From assembly GCF_026712205.1 (NCBI RefSeq), contig NZ_JAPPUW010000001.1:62001-126000 (forward strand): a stretch of DNA of 64,000 bases, given 5' to 3'. The notes under the pieces were generated by a model. The model saw only the letters and a program-made list of their open reading frames with translations. It was not told where the DNA came from and searched no databases. The stretch's first letter is position 1. Each line of letters begins with the position of its first letter. Shown in pieces: positions 35,526 to 42,922 of this stretch. This stretch comes from Pelomonas aquatica (GTDB taxonomy: Bacteria; Pseudomonadota; Gammaproteobacteria; Burkholderiales; Burkholderiaceae_C). A program made the position numbers and the translations under genes.

Positions 35526-36047
35526 TCAGCCGTCGACGGGGTGCTCAGGTGTATCCAGCACCAGCTGAAAAAAGCCCAAGTCCAGCCAGCGGCCGAACTT
35601 GAAGCCGGCCTGCATGATCGTCCCCGAGTGGGTGAAGCCCAGCTTCTCATGCAGCGCGATGCTGCCCCGGTTGGTCATGTCGATGCCGCCGACCATCACA
35701 TGCACCTGCCGCTGTCGCGCCGCCGCGATGAGGCGCTGCATCAGCAGCAGGCCCAGGCCCTTGCCGCGATGGTCCTTGTGCACATAGACCGAATGCTCGA
35801 CCGAGTATTTGTAGGCCGGCCACGCGCGGAAGCTGCCGTAGCTCGCGAAGCCGAGCAGCGCGCCCTGCGCGTCGACCGCCCCGATGACCGGGAAGCCGTT
35901 GGCCTGCTTGGTCCTGAACCAGCCGTCCATGGACTCGCGCGGGCGCGGCTGGTAGTCGTACAGCGCGGTCGAGTTGACGATGGCCTCGTTGAAGATGTCG
36001 AGGATGGCGTCGGCATGCGCATCCGGCGTGCAGGCGATGAATTCCAT
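35526..36047 (-). CDS. GNAT acetyltransferase, phosphinothricin-acetyltransferase-like
   Basis: A 173-residue acetyltransferase from the ATG at 36047, with GGAGG before it. It matches the PAT/Bar subgroup: IFNEAIVNSTALYDYQPR, the acetyl-CoA-binding VYVHKDHRGKGLGLLL, and the C-terminal HEKLGFTHSGTIMQAGFKFGRW. It would N-acetylate a small amine, possibly methionine sulfone-like compounds or phosphinothricin. It is convergent with the AAA+ gene at a two-base gap. Confidence 0.9.
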   Translation of the reverse strand: MEFIACTPDAHADAILDIFNEAIVNSTALYDYQPRPRESMDGWFRTKQANGFPVIGAVDAQGALLGFASYGSFRAWPAYKYSVEHSVYVHKDHRGKGLGLLLMQRLIAAARQRQVHVMVGGIDMTNRGSIALHEKLGFTHSGTIMQAGFKFGRWLDLGFFQLVLDTPEHPVDG

Positions 36048-36061
36048 GCGGTCCTCCGGGA

Positions 36062-36580
36062 TCAAAGGTGACGGAAGTAGTAGCTGGTCGAGCAGGGTTC
36101 GCCGTCGGGCATCAGCGCGTAGTTCGGGATGTCGCCGGCGCGCCGCCAGCCCGTGCGCTCGTAGAGCCGCGACGCATCGCTGCCGCTGACGGTGTCCAGC
36201 ACCAGCGTCGTCCTGCCGAGTGCGCGCGCCTTGGCCTCCAGCGCGCGCAGCAGCCGCTCGGCCACGCCGCGGCGGCGCGCCCGGCGGTGGACCAGCATCT
36301 TGCTGACGTCCGCCCGGTGCGGCTGGTTGTCGGGCAGGTCGGTCACGAGGGACAGCGTGCCGCAGATGCGGCCGGCCTCGTCCTCGGCGACGAAGAGATG
36401 GCGCTCGCCGGCCGCGACGCCGGCCGCAACCTTGCGCCAGAAGGCCTGGGGCCGGCCTTGGGCCAGCGGCAGCATGAAGCCGACCGAAGCGCCACCCTCG
36501 ACGCAGTCGCGCAGCACCTCGGCCAGCTCGTCCACGCGCGCCAGCGCTTCGGCGCCATCGAGTTCGCGGATCGTGCTCAT
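36062..36580 (-). CDS. GNAT acetyltransferase
   Basis: A 172-residue GNAT protein with the acetyl-CoA-binding signature VHRRARRRGVAERLL and the flanking strands LFVAEDEAGRICGTLSL and TTLVLDTVSGSDA, ending GWRRAGDIPNYALMPDG. It is close to uncharacterised acetyltransferases of the streptothricin/GCN5 type. Its ATG overlaps the stop of the XRE-cupin gene (ATGA), and a second GNAT follows 14 bases later, so the three are likely one operon. Confidence 0.9.
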   Translation of the reverse strand: MSTIRELDGAEALARVDELAEVLRDCVEGGASVGFMLPLAQGRPQAFWRKVAAGVAAGERHLFVAEDEAGRICGTLSLVTDLPDNQPHRADVSKMLVHRRARRRGVAERLLRALEAKARALGRTTLVLDTVSGSDASRLYERTGWRRAGDIPNYALMPDGEPCSTSYYFRHL

Positions 36581-37149
36581 GGCTTGCCGGCTCCGGTGAG
36601 GGCCACGAGGTAGCGGGCCGGCCGCGTTCCAGGATTGTGGAAACGGATGGGCGCATCCAGCCGCATGGCCAGGCAGTCGCCGGGGTGCAGTTGCCAGAGG
36701 TCCTGGCCGTGGCCGATCTCCATGACGCCGTCGATCATCCAGACGAGCTGCTGGATTTCGCCGTCGCGCGCAGCGGATTCGAAGGCCACCCGCTGGCCCG
36801 GCGGAAAGATCACGTCGACCAGTTGCAGCGGCGAAGCCCCCGCAGGCGAAACATTGCGGCGGCGGTAGCCCGAGCCCGGGTCGTCCCAGACCGGCTGGTC
36901 GGCCACGCGGGCCAGCGGCGAGGGCGCCGCCGCCGGTGCGGGACCGGCCTCGAACATCGACGCGACGCTGACGCCGAGGGCGCTGGACAGCTTGTCCAGC
37001 ACGACGGCCGTCGGGCTGCTCCGGCCGCGCTCGATCAGCGAGATGTTGGAGCGGCTGACGCCGCTCTTCTGCGCCAGCGCGTCCAGGGACAGGCCGGCGG
37101 CGGTGCGCAGCTCATGCAGGCGGCGGCCGATGCGTTGGGTCAGGTCCAT
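36577..37149 (-). CDS. XRE-family regulator with cupin domain
   Basis: A 190-residue repressor-type regulator: HTH_XRE at about residues 7-62 (LDALAQKSGVSRSNISLIERGRS) and a C-terminal cupin at about 105-185 (VAFESAARDGEIQQLVWMIDGVMEIG, LHPGDCLAMRLDAP). The cupin probably binds the effector. It is the first gene of an operon with two GNATs, so the effector may be a compound those enzymes acetylate. Two dyads sit directly upstream and suggest autoregulation. Confidence 0.9.
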   Translation of the reverse strand: MDLTQRIGRRLHELRTAAGLSLDALAQKSGVSRSNISLIERGRSSPTAVVLDKLSSALGVSVASMFEAGPAPAAAPSPLARVADQPVWDDPGSGYRRRNVSPAGASPLQLVDVIFPPGQRVAFESAARDGEIQQLVWMIDGVMEIGHGQDLWQLHPGDCLAMRLDAPIRFHNPGTRPARYLVALTGAGKP

Positions 37150-37153
37150 GCAT

Positions 37154-37182
37154 CCAGTTTACTGAAATTCCAGTTTGCTGGA
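37154..37182. promoter_or_regulatory. Paired operator dyads upstream of the XRE-cupin gene
   Basis: Two similar sites: CAGTTTACTG at 37155-37164 and TCCAGTTTGCTGGA at 37169-37182, in a direct repeat of CCAGTTTxCTGxA at 17 bases. They lie 5-33 bases before the ATG of the XRE-cupin gene, where a repressor would block it. The surrounding gap is AT-rich compared with the genes. Confidence 0.6.
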
Positions 37183-37193
37183 TATTCCATCCA

Positions 37194-38192
37194 TCATAAT
37201 GGAATTGCACGTTCTACTGCGCGCCGCCAGGCAGGGTCGGGCCAGCGCCGGTCCAGGCGCCAGGCGGCATGGGTGAGCTTGATGACGTGGACGTCGTCGT
37301 GCTCGCAGGCAGCCGCGATCAGCGCGGGCCAGGGGCAGCTGGGCGAATGATCCAGCGTCAACGCTGGCGCGGCGCCGCTGGCAAGCAGGCCGGCCGCGGC
37401 GGCGACGCTGAAGCCACGCGCCAGATCGTGCGTCGGCCACCAGGGCTCCAGCACGCTCATCGCGTGGCAGGCCGTCAGCAAATGCAGCACGGTGAAGTTG
37501 CCGGTCGCGGCATAGGTGCGCGCGGCCAGCAGCGCAAGGTCGCGCAGGGTGTCGGGCCTGTGGAGCAGGCGACCGGCCACAGCGGCGAAGTCAGGCGAGG
37601 TGCCCCAGGCTCGCATGCGGTCGGCGATGAAGCTGCCGGCGGGATAGTCCGGGCGCGGCAGCTGCCGCAGGGCCTGGAGCCAGTCGGCCAATGCCAGCGG
37701 CGGGCCGTCGTGCGTCGTCGGCAGCGGCAGGTGGTGCGCGGCCCAGTGCGCCAGGCCGGCGGCCAGCTCGCCTTCGTGGCCGGCCAGCACGGCATGGCCG
37801 GTGCGGATCAGGCCATGGAAGGCGATGGCCCCGGCACCGTCAAGCAACACCGGCAGTGCTTCCCGTAGCGTGACCGCCGAGCCGACCGCCTCGATGCGAG
37901 CAGCGAAATGAGCGTGCCACGCGACCTCGCTGTCCGGCCGGCCCAGGTCACGCTCGAAGCCGACGCTGGCCGGACGCGCCGAGACGCGTGGTTCCAGCTG
38001 GGTCTCATAGGCCTCGCTCCAGGCCTGCAACCGCTCGACAGAAGCCCCCAGCTCCAGCAACGCCTGCTGGGCCATGGGCAAGTGGTTGCTCAGGCGGCCC
38101 CGGTAGGTGGGCGACAGCGCCGCGCCGGCGTCGAGCAGGTGGTGCAGTTGGGCGAGCGTGGCGGGAGCGGGCGTGGCGGTCTTCATCGGCAT
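37194..38192 (-). CDS. Questin oxidase-like (DUF4243) protein
   Basis: About 332 residues from the ATG at 38192; the frame runs open to 38240 but that region overlaps the soxR start and a promoter. The N-terminal YRGRLSNHLPMAQQALLELGA, the FHGLIRTGHAV region, and C-terminal HLLTACHAM segments with conserved His match questin oxidase family proteins, which in fungi perform Baeyer-Villiger-type oxidation of anthraquinones (AflY/GedK). Bacterial members have no established substrate. It lies divergent from soxR and downstream of a SoxR-box promoter. Confidence 0.85.
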   Translation of the reverse strand: MPMKTATPAPATLAQLHHLLDAGAALSPTYRGRLSNHLPMAQQALLELGASVERLQAWSEAYETQLEPRVSARPASVGFERDLGRPDSEVAWHAHFAARIEAVGSAVTLREALPVLLDGAGAIAFHGLIRTGHAVLAGHEGELAAGLAHWAAHHLPLPTTHDGPPLALADWLQALRQLPRPDYPAGSFIADRMRAWGTSPDFAAVAGRLLHRPDTLRDLALLAARTYAATGNFTVLHLLTACHAMSVLEPWWPTHDLARGFSVAAAAGLLASGAAPALTLDHSPSCPWPALIAAACEHDDVHVIKLTHAAWRLDRRWPDPAWRRAVERAIPL

Positions 38193-38225
38193 GGCAATGC
38201 GTCTCGGCTGTGGGAACATGGTGCC

Positions 38226-38256
38226 ATGCTCGAAGTTCAAGTGGACTTGAAGTCAA
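38226..38256 (-). promoter_or_regulatory. Putative SoxR box and SoxR-type promoter
   Basis: The dyad TTCAAGTGGACTTGAA at 38236-38251 resembles the enterobacterial SoxR box CCTCAAGTTAACTTGAGG. Reading leftward there is a -35 TTGACT (38256-38251), exactly 19 bases, and a weak -10 GAGCAT (38231-38226). A 19-bp spacer with the dyad inside it is the mark of MerR-family activation. The promoter faces the questin oxidase-like gene. It overlaps the first codons of soxR. Confidence 0.62.
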
Positions 38257-38702
38257 GCGCCGCCCCACTGACCATCGGCCAGCTGGCGCGGCGCGCCGGC
38301 GTCGCGACGAGCGCGCTGCGCTTCTACGAGGCCGAGGGCCTGATCGCCGGCAGCCGCAGCGCCGGCGGGCATCGCCAGTACCCGCGCCATGCGCTGCGCC
38401 GCGTCGCCTTCATCCGCGCGGCGCAGGCGGTGGGGCTGACGCTGCCGCAGATCCGGGCGGCCCTGGCGACACTGCCCGACGGCCGCACGCCCACCAAGGC
38501 GGACTGGGCGCGGCTGTCGGCCAGCTGGGCGCCACTGCTGGATGCGCGCATCGCGGCCCTGCAGCAGCTGCGCGAGCGGCTGACGGGCTGCATCGGCTGC
38601 GGCTGCCTGTCGCTGAAGGCCTGCTCCCTCTACAACCCGCAGGACCGGGTCGCCGGGCAGGGCGCCGGCGCCAGGCTTCTGCGCATCGAAACGCCGTCTT
38701 GA
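38226..38702 (+). CDS. soxR: Redox-sensing MerR-family regulator SoxR
   Basis: A 158-residue MerR-type regulator: wing-helix segment LTIGQLARRAGVATSALRFYE followed by a dimerisation helix and a [2Fe-2S] cluster motif CIGCGCLSLKAC (Cys122, 125, 127 and 133; CX2CXCX5C). This is the SoxR signature; the protein senses superoxide or redox-cycling compounds. The ATG at 38226 gives a short extra N-terminus; GTG at 38241 is an alternative start. It is divergent from the questin oxidase-like gene and 68 bases before fpr. Confidence 0.93.
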   Translation: MLEVQVDLKSSAAPLTIGQLARRAGVATSALRFYEAEGLIAGSRSAGGHRQYPRHALRRVAFIRAAQAVGLTLPQIRAALATLPDGRTPTKADWARLSASWAPLLDARIAALQQLRERLTGCIGCGCLSLKACSLYNPQDRVAGQGAGARLLRIETPS

Positions 38703-38770
38703 CCCATCACAACGGCGGCCATCCACTTCCCGGCGAAAATCCCCCGGGTTAACCCGCCACTTTGATCGCC

Positions 38771-39547
38771 ATGAGTGCCTTTCACGAAGAAACCGTCCTG
38801 ACCGTCCACCACTGGACCGACCGCCTGTTCAGCTTCACGACGACGCGCGACCAGGCGCTGCGCTTCTCCAACGGCCACTTCACGATGATCGGCCTCAAGG
38901 GCGACAACGGCAAACCACTGCTGCGCGCCTACAGCATCGTCAGCGCCAACTACGAGGAGAACCTGGAGTTCCTCAGCATCAAGGTGCCGGACGGCCCGCT
39001 GACCTCCAAGCTGCAGCACATCAAGCCGGGCGACAAGATCATCGTCGGCCGCAAGCCCACGGGCACGCTGCTGATCGACTACCTGCTGCCGGGCAAGAAC
39101 CTCTATCTGCTGGGCAGCGGCACTGGCCTGGCGCCCTTCATCAGCGTCGTGCGCGACCCCGAGACCTACGAGCGCTTCGAGAAGGTCGTCATCGTGCACG
39201 GCGTGCGCGAGGTGGCCGAGCTGGCCTACCACGACCACCTCACCGTCGACCTGCACCAGCACGAGTTCCTCGGCGAGTTCGCCAGCGAGCAACTGCTGTA
39301 CTACCCCACCGTCACGCGCGAGCCCTACAAGAACATGGGCCGCATCACCGACCTGATCCAGACCGGCAAGCTGCAGGCCGACCTGGGCCTGCCGCCGCTG
39401 GACCCCGAGAACGACCGCATCATGCTGTGCGGCAGCCCCGCGCTGCTGAAGGACATGCAGGAGATGCTGGAGATCCGCGGCTTCAAGGAAGGCAGCACGA
39501 CGACGCCGGGCGACTACGTCATCGAGCGCGCCTTCGTCGAAAAATAA
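38771..39547 (+). CDS. fpr: Ferredoxin--NADP reductase
   Basis: A 258-residue FAD-containing reductase from the ATG at 38771. The FAD-binding RAYSIVSANY and the NADP-binding LLGSGTGLAPF are intact, and the tail ends EKVEK-like (IERAFVEK), as in bacterial Fpr rather than plant-type FNR. It transfers electrons between NADPH and ferredoxin or flavodoxin, often under oxidative stress. Placement just after soxR fits that role, although no SoxR box is seen in front of fpr itself. Confidence 0.92.
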   Translation: MSAFHEETVLTVHHWTDRLFSFTTTRDQALRFSNGHFTMIGLKGDNGKPLLRAYSIVSANYEENLEFLSIKVPDGPLTSKLQHIKPGDKIIVGRKPTGTLLIDYLLPGKNLYLLGSGTGLAPFISVVRDPETYERFEKVVIVHGVREVAELAYHDHLTVDLHQHEFLGEFASEQLLYYPTVTREPYKNMGRITDLIQTGKLQADLGLPPLDPENDRIMLCGSPALLKDMQEMLEIRGFKEGSTTTPGDYVIERAFVEK

Positions 39548-39549
39548 GC

Positions 39550-39695
39550 GCCCCTCGCCCGGTCTTGCCGCGCTGAACGCGGGCAAGCCCAGTCGGCCCC
39601 CCAAGGGGACGGCGATGCTCGCGGCATTGAGCCGCGAGCACATCGCCCGGCGGGCCGGCTTGGGGCGGCCCGGCGCTCGGCCCGGAAGGCGCGGC
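39550..39695. repeat. Convergent-gene palindromic repeat, copy 3
   Basis: This element lies between the stops of fpr and the symporter gene. The 37-nt hairpin at 39611-39647 has a 7-bp stem, a CA bulge, an 8-bp stem and the loop ATTGA. Flanks share GCTGAACGCGGGC, GTCGG(T)CCCC, and GGGCCGGCTTGGGG then GCGCTCGGCCCGGAA with the other two copies. Confidence 0.8.
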
Positions 39696-39705
39696 CTGGT
39701 TTCGT

Positions 39706-40710
39706 TCAGCCCGCCGGCAGAACCCCGCCCTGTGGCCCGCGCGCATAGCGCCGCGCGACCGACGCGCAGACCATCAGCTGCAGCTGGTGGAAGACCATCA
39801 GCGGCAGCACCAGCAGGCCCACGGCCTGGCCGGCGAACAGGATCTGGGCCATGGGCACGCCGCTGGCCAGGGTCTTCTTGGAGCCGCAGAAGACGATGGC
39901 GATCTCGTCCTCGCGCGAGAAGCCCAGGGCCCGGCTCAGCACCGTCAGCAGCGGCATGACGATGGCGAGCAGCAACGCGCAGATCGCCAGCAGCGCCGCC
40001 AGCGTGGCCGGCGGCAGATGGCGGTAGAGGCCCTCCACGGTGGCCGCGCTGAAGGCGCCATAGACCACCAGCAGGATGGTGCCCTGGTCGCTCGCGCGCA
40101 CCCAGGCCTTGTGCGCCGCGACCCAGGGGGCGGTCCAGCGCTGCAGGGCCTGGCCGGCGATGAAGGGCAGCAGCAGCGTGCCGACAATGCCCTCGAAGCT
40201 GTGCCAGGACAGCTGCACGGCGCCCGCGCCGGCCGACGCGCCGACCCAGTTCGCCATCGCCGCCATCAGCAGCGGCGTCAACGCCATGCCGAGGATGTTG
40301 GACGTGGACGCGCTGCACATGGCCGCGGCCACGTTGCCGCGCGCCAGCGACGTGAAGGCGATGGACGACTGCACCGTGGACGGCAGCGCGCAGATGAAGA
40401 GCACGCCCAGGTAGAGCGTCGGGCCGACCCAGGGTTCCAGCCAGGGCCGCAGCAGCAGGCCCAGCACCGGGAACAGCAGGAAGGTGGCCGCGAACACCAG
40501 CGCATGCAGCCGCCAATGCAGCAGGCCCTGCCAGACGGCGCGGCGCGACAGCTTGCTGCCGTGCAGGAAGAACAGCAGCGCCACGGCGGCCTGGGCCAGC
40601 CCGTCCAGCACGGCGACGCCGCGGCCCTGCACCGGCAGCAGCGTGGCCAGCGCGACGGTGGCGAGCAGCATCAGGACGAGGTTGTCGGGCAGCCAGGCAG
40701 GACGTTTCAT
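39706..40710 (-). CDS. Bile acid:sodium symporter-type transporter (SLC10A7/YfeH-like)
   Basis: A 334-residue membrane protein from the ATG at 40710 with nine or ten hydrophobic helices and two polar crossover segments (KSLARGNVAAAMCSAS-like around ALPSTVQSSIAFTSLARG; FCGSKKTLASGVPMAQILF). The latter SKKTLASG motif is typical of the SLC10A7-like branch. The substrate is unknown. Divergent from a LysR-type gene, which probably regulates it. Confidence 0.9.
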   Translation of the reverse strand: MKRPAWLPDNLVLMLLATVALATLLPVQGRGVAVLDGLAQAAVALLFFLHGSKLSRRAVWQGLLHWRLHALVFAATFLLFPVLGLLLRPWLEPWVGPTLYLGVLFICALPSTVQSSIAFTSLARGNVAAAMCSASTSNILGMALTPLLMAAMANWVGASAGAGAVQLSWHSFEGIVGTLLLPFIAGQALQRWTAPWVAAHKAWVRASDQGTILLVVYGAFSAATVEGLYRHLPPATLAALLAICALLLAIVMPLLTVLSRALGFSREDEIAIVFCGSKKTLASGVPMAQILFAGQAVGLLVLPLMVFHQLQLMVCASVARRYARGPQGGVLPAG

Positions 40711-40748
40711 GGCCGGCATTGAACCGGAGCGGGCGCCGCTTGAGAAAT

Positions 40749-40771
40749 GGATTAATCGGATGATTTAATCC
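40749..40771. promoter_or_regulatory. LysR-type operator dyad
   Basis: GGATTAA at 40749-40755 and TTAATCC at 40765-40771 form a perfect dyad with a nine-base centre, within an AT-rich 86-base gap between the divergent symporter and LysR genes. The core ATTAAT...ATTTAAT fits a LysR T-N11-A box. Confidence 0.6.
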
Positions 40772-40796
40772 AAGAACTCAATAGATCGACCGAGTC

Positions 40797-41702
40797 ATGC
40801 CCTCCCCCCACGTCACGCTGCGCCAGTTGCGCGTGCTGCTCGCCGTGGCCGAGCACGGCGGCTTCGGCCGTGCGGGCGGCGACATCGGGCTGTCGCAGCC
40901 CGCCGTCAGCCAGGCCATCCGCGGCCTGGAGGCGGCGCTGGGCCTGAAGCTGCTGGACCGCACGACGCGCGAGGTGCTGCTGACCGCCGCCGGCCAGGCC
41001 CTCGTCGGCCCGTTGCGCCGCCTGCTGGGCGAGCTGGACGGCGTGCTGGACGAGGCCCGCGGCTCCGGCGCGGCGGCGCGCGGCATCGTGCACGTCGCCA
41101 GCGCGCCGACGATCTCGGGCGGGCTGATGCCCCAGGTGCTGGCCGCCGCGCGGCTGCGCTACCCGGACATCCAGGTCCGCCTGAGCGACCAGGCCCAGCA
41201 GCTCGCCATCGAGGGCGTGCACGAGGGCGCGGTGGACTTCGCCGTGCTCGTCGGCATGGAGGACGAAGACCCGCTGATCGAGCAACAGGCCCTGTTCGAC
41301 GAGCGCTTTGTGCTCGTCTGCCCGGCCGGGCATGCGCTGGCCGGCCGCAAGCTGCTGAAGCTCGCGGACCTGGCCGGCTGGCCGCTGGTGCTGCTGGACC
41401 ACAGTTCGGGCAGCCGCCCGCTGATCGACCGCGCGTTTGCGCGCACCGGCGTTGTGGCGCAGGTGGCCATCGACGTGGGCCATCCGGCCACCGCCTTCCG
41501 CATGGTGCAGGCCGGGCTGGGGGTGTCGGTGCTGCCGGCGCTGTCGCTGCCACTGCCGGACGCCCGCGCGCTGCGCGCCGTGCCGCTGGAGGCGGCGCTG
41601 GGCCGCCAGGTCGTGCTGGCCCGGCGTCGCCAGCGTTCGCTGTCCCCGGCCGCGCAGCGACTGTGGGACTTGATTGCCAGTCTGGCGGCTACATCCCTTT
41701 GA
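40797..41702 (+). CDS. LysR-family transcriptional regulator
   Basis: A 301-residue regulator with an N-terminal winged helix-turn-helix (about 5-64; FGRAGGDIGLSQPAVSQAIRGLE) and a LysR substrate-binding domain (VHVASAPTISGGLMP, DFAVLVGMEDED). It is divergent from the symporter gene with a dyad between, so the transporter is its probable target. Its last 14 bases overlap the end of the convergent LytTR regulator gene. Confidence 0.93.
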   Translation: MPSPHVTLRQLRVLLAVAEHGGFGRAGGDIGLSQPAVSQAIRGLEAALGLKLLDRTTREVLLTAAGQALVGPLRRLLGELDGVLDEARGSGAAARGIVHVASAPTISGGLMPQVLAAARLRYPDIQVRLSDQAQQLAIEGVHEGAVDFAVLVGMEDEDPLIEQQALFDERFVLVCPAGHALAGRKLLKLADLAGWPLVLLDHSSGSRPLIDRAFARTGVVAQVAIDVGHPATAFRMVQAGLGVSVLPALSLPLPDARALRAVPLEAALGRQVVLARRRQRSLSPAAQRLWDLIASLAATSL

Positions 41703-42504
41703 AGAGGTGGGTGTAGCTGCGGCTGACTTCCAGCTTCTCGCCCAGGCCCTTCACGCCGACGAGCTGGCGGCCGCGGAAGTCGCGCGTGATGCCGTCGATG
41801 GCGCGCGCGTTGACCAGGGTCGAGCGGTGGATCTGCCAGAACAGCTGCGGGTCCAGCTCGTCCACCAGCTCCTTGATGGGCTTGCGGATCAGCGCTTCGA
41901 GCCGGGCGGTCTGCACGCGGGTGTACTTCTCGTCGCTGATGAAGAAGAGCACGTCCTCGACCGGGATCATCTGGATGGCCTGGCCGACCGTGGCCTGGAT
42001 CCACTGCAGGTATTGCGGCTTGGCCGAAGGGTTCATCTGCGATGACAGCTTGTGCAGCAGCTGCTGCAGCGGCACGGGCCCGGTGTCGGCGCTCTCCGCG
42101 CCCTCGCGCTGGGCCAGGCGCTTCTTGATGCGGGCCACGGTGAGCTGCAGGCGCTCGCGTTCGGCGGGCTTCAGCACATAGTCGGCCACGCCCTGCTCGA
42201 AGGCCTCGACGGCGTACTGGTCGTAGGCCGTGATGAAGACGATCTCGGGCACCAGCCAGTCGTCGTCCTCGGGCAGCTGCGCGATCTGGCGGGCGGCGTC
42301 CACGCCGGTCAGGCCGGGCATGCGGATGTCGAGGAAGACGAGGTTGGGCTTGTGGGCCTTCGTCAGCTCGACGGCCTCGAGGCCGTTCTTGGCCTCGGCC
42401 ACGATCTCGAGCTCCGGCCAGACCTCGGTGAGGCGGCTGCGCAGCTGCTCGCGCATCAGTCGTTCGTCGTCGGCCAGGACGGCCCGGATCGGTGGGTTTG
42501 TCAT
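41689..42504 (-). CDS. LytTR-type response regulator
   Basis: A 271-residue regulator: receiver domain with the acidic pocket ADDE and Asp59 (LVFLDIRMPG), Thr in ITAYDQYAVEAF and Lys in LKPAERERL, then a linker and a LytTR DNA-binding domain from about residue 165 (DVLFFISDEKYTRV, LVNARAIDGI). It is the third gene of an operon with a LytS-type kinase and a small membrane protein. Targets are unknown; the gap between genes is 16 bases. Confidence 0.94.
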   Translation of the reverse strand: MTNPPIRAVLADDERLMREQLRSRLTEVWPELEIVAEAKNGLEAVELTKAHKPNLVFLDIRMPGLTGVDAARQIAQLPEDDDWLVPEIVFITAYDQYAVEAFEQGVADYVLKPAERERLQLTVARIKKRLAQREGAESADTGPVPLQQLLHKLSSQMNPSAKPQYLQWIQATVGQAIQMIPVEDVLFFISDEKYTRVQTARLEALIRKPIKELVDELDPQLFWQIHRSTLVNARAIDGITRDFRGRQLVGVKGLGEKLEVSRSYTHLFKGM

Positions 42505-42520
42505 GGCCGGCGATGCTAGT

Positions 42521-42922
42521 TCAGACGGCGCCCGGTTTGGCGTTCACCGCGCGGTGGCGGTTGCGCAGCACGACGAAGAGCAGCAGGCCGAGCAGTATCA
42601 GCGGCGAGCCCAGCACGGCGCCGACGCCGAGCAGCGCGGCCAGGCCCAGCCCGAACACGCCGGCCAGCATCAGCAGCGGCAGCGCCAGCCCGAGCAGCAG
42701 GGCCAGCGGCACGACGATGCAGCAGACGACGCCGGCGACGAAGAGGCCGATGCCGGCGCCCAGCCAGTCGCCGAAGTCGCCGCTGCCCAGCGACAGTTCC
42801 TCGTCGTTCATCACGATGTGCAGGTCCGGGCCGTGGTGGTGCAGCAGCGCGAAGCCGCCGAACATCGCGGCCAGCACCATCAAGGCGGTAGCGATGAACA
42901 GGATCTTGAACAGGGTCTTCAT
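42521..42922 (-). CDS. Small membrane protein in a LytS/LytTR operon
   Basis: A 133-residue protein from the ATG at 42922: an N-terminal helix (about 4-26), a His-rich exposed segment (LLHHHGPDLHIVMNDEE), and two or three further helices (about 52-120), ending in a basic tail. I do not recognise a family. Its start overlaps the stop of the kinase gene (ATGA), and the regulator follows after 16 bases, so it is likely an accessory or target of that two-component system. Confidence 0.8.
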   Translation of the reverse strand: MKTLFKILFIATALMVLAAMFGGFALLHHHGPDLHIVMNDEELSLGSGDFGDWLGAGIGLFVAGVVCCIVVPLALLLGLALPLLMLAGVFGLGLAALLGVGAVLGSPLILLGLLLFVVLRNRHRAVNAKPGAV

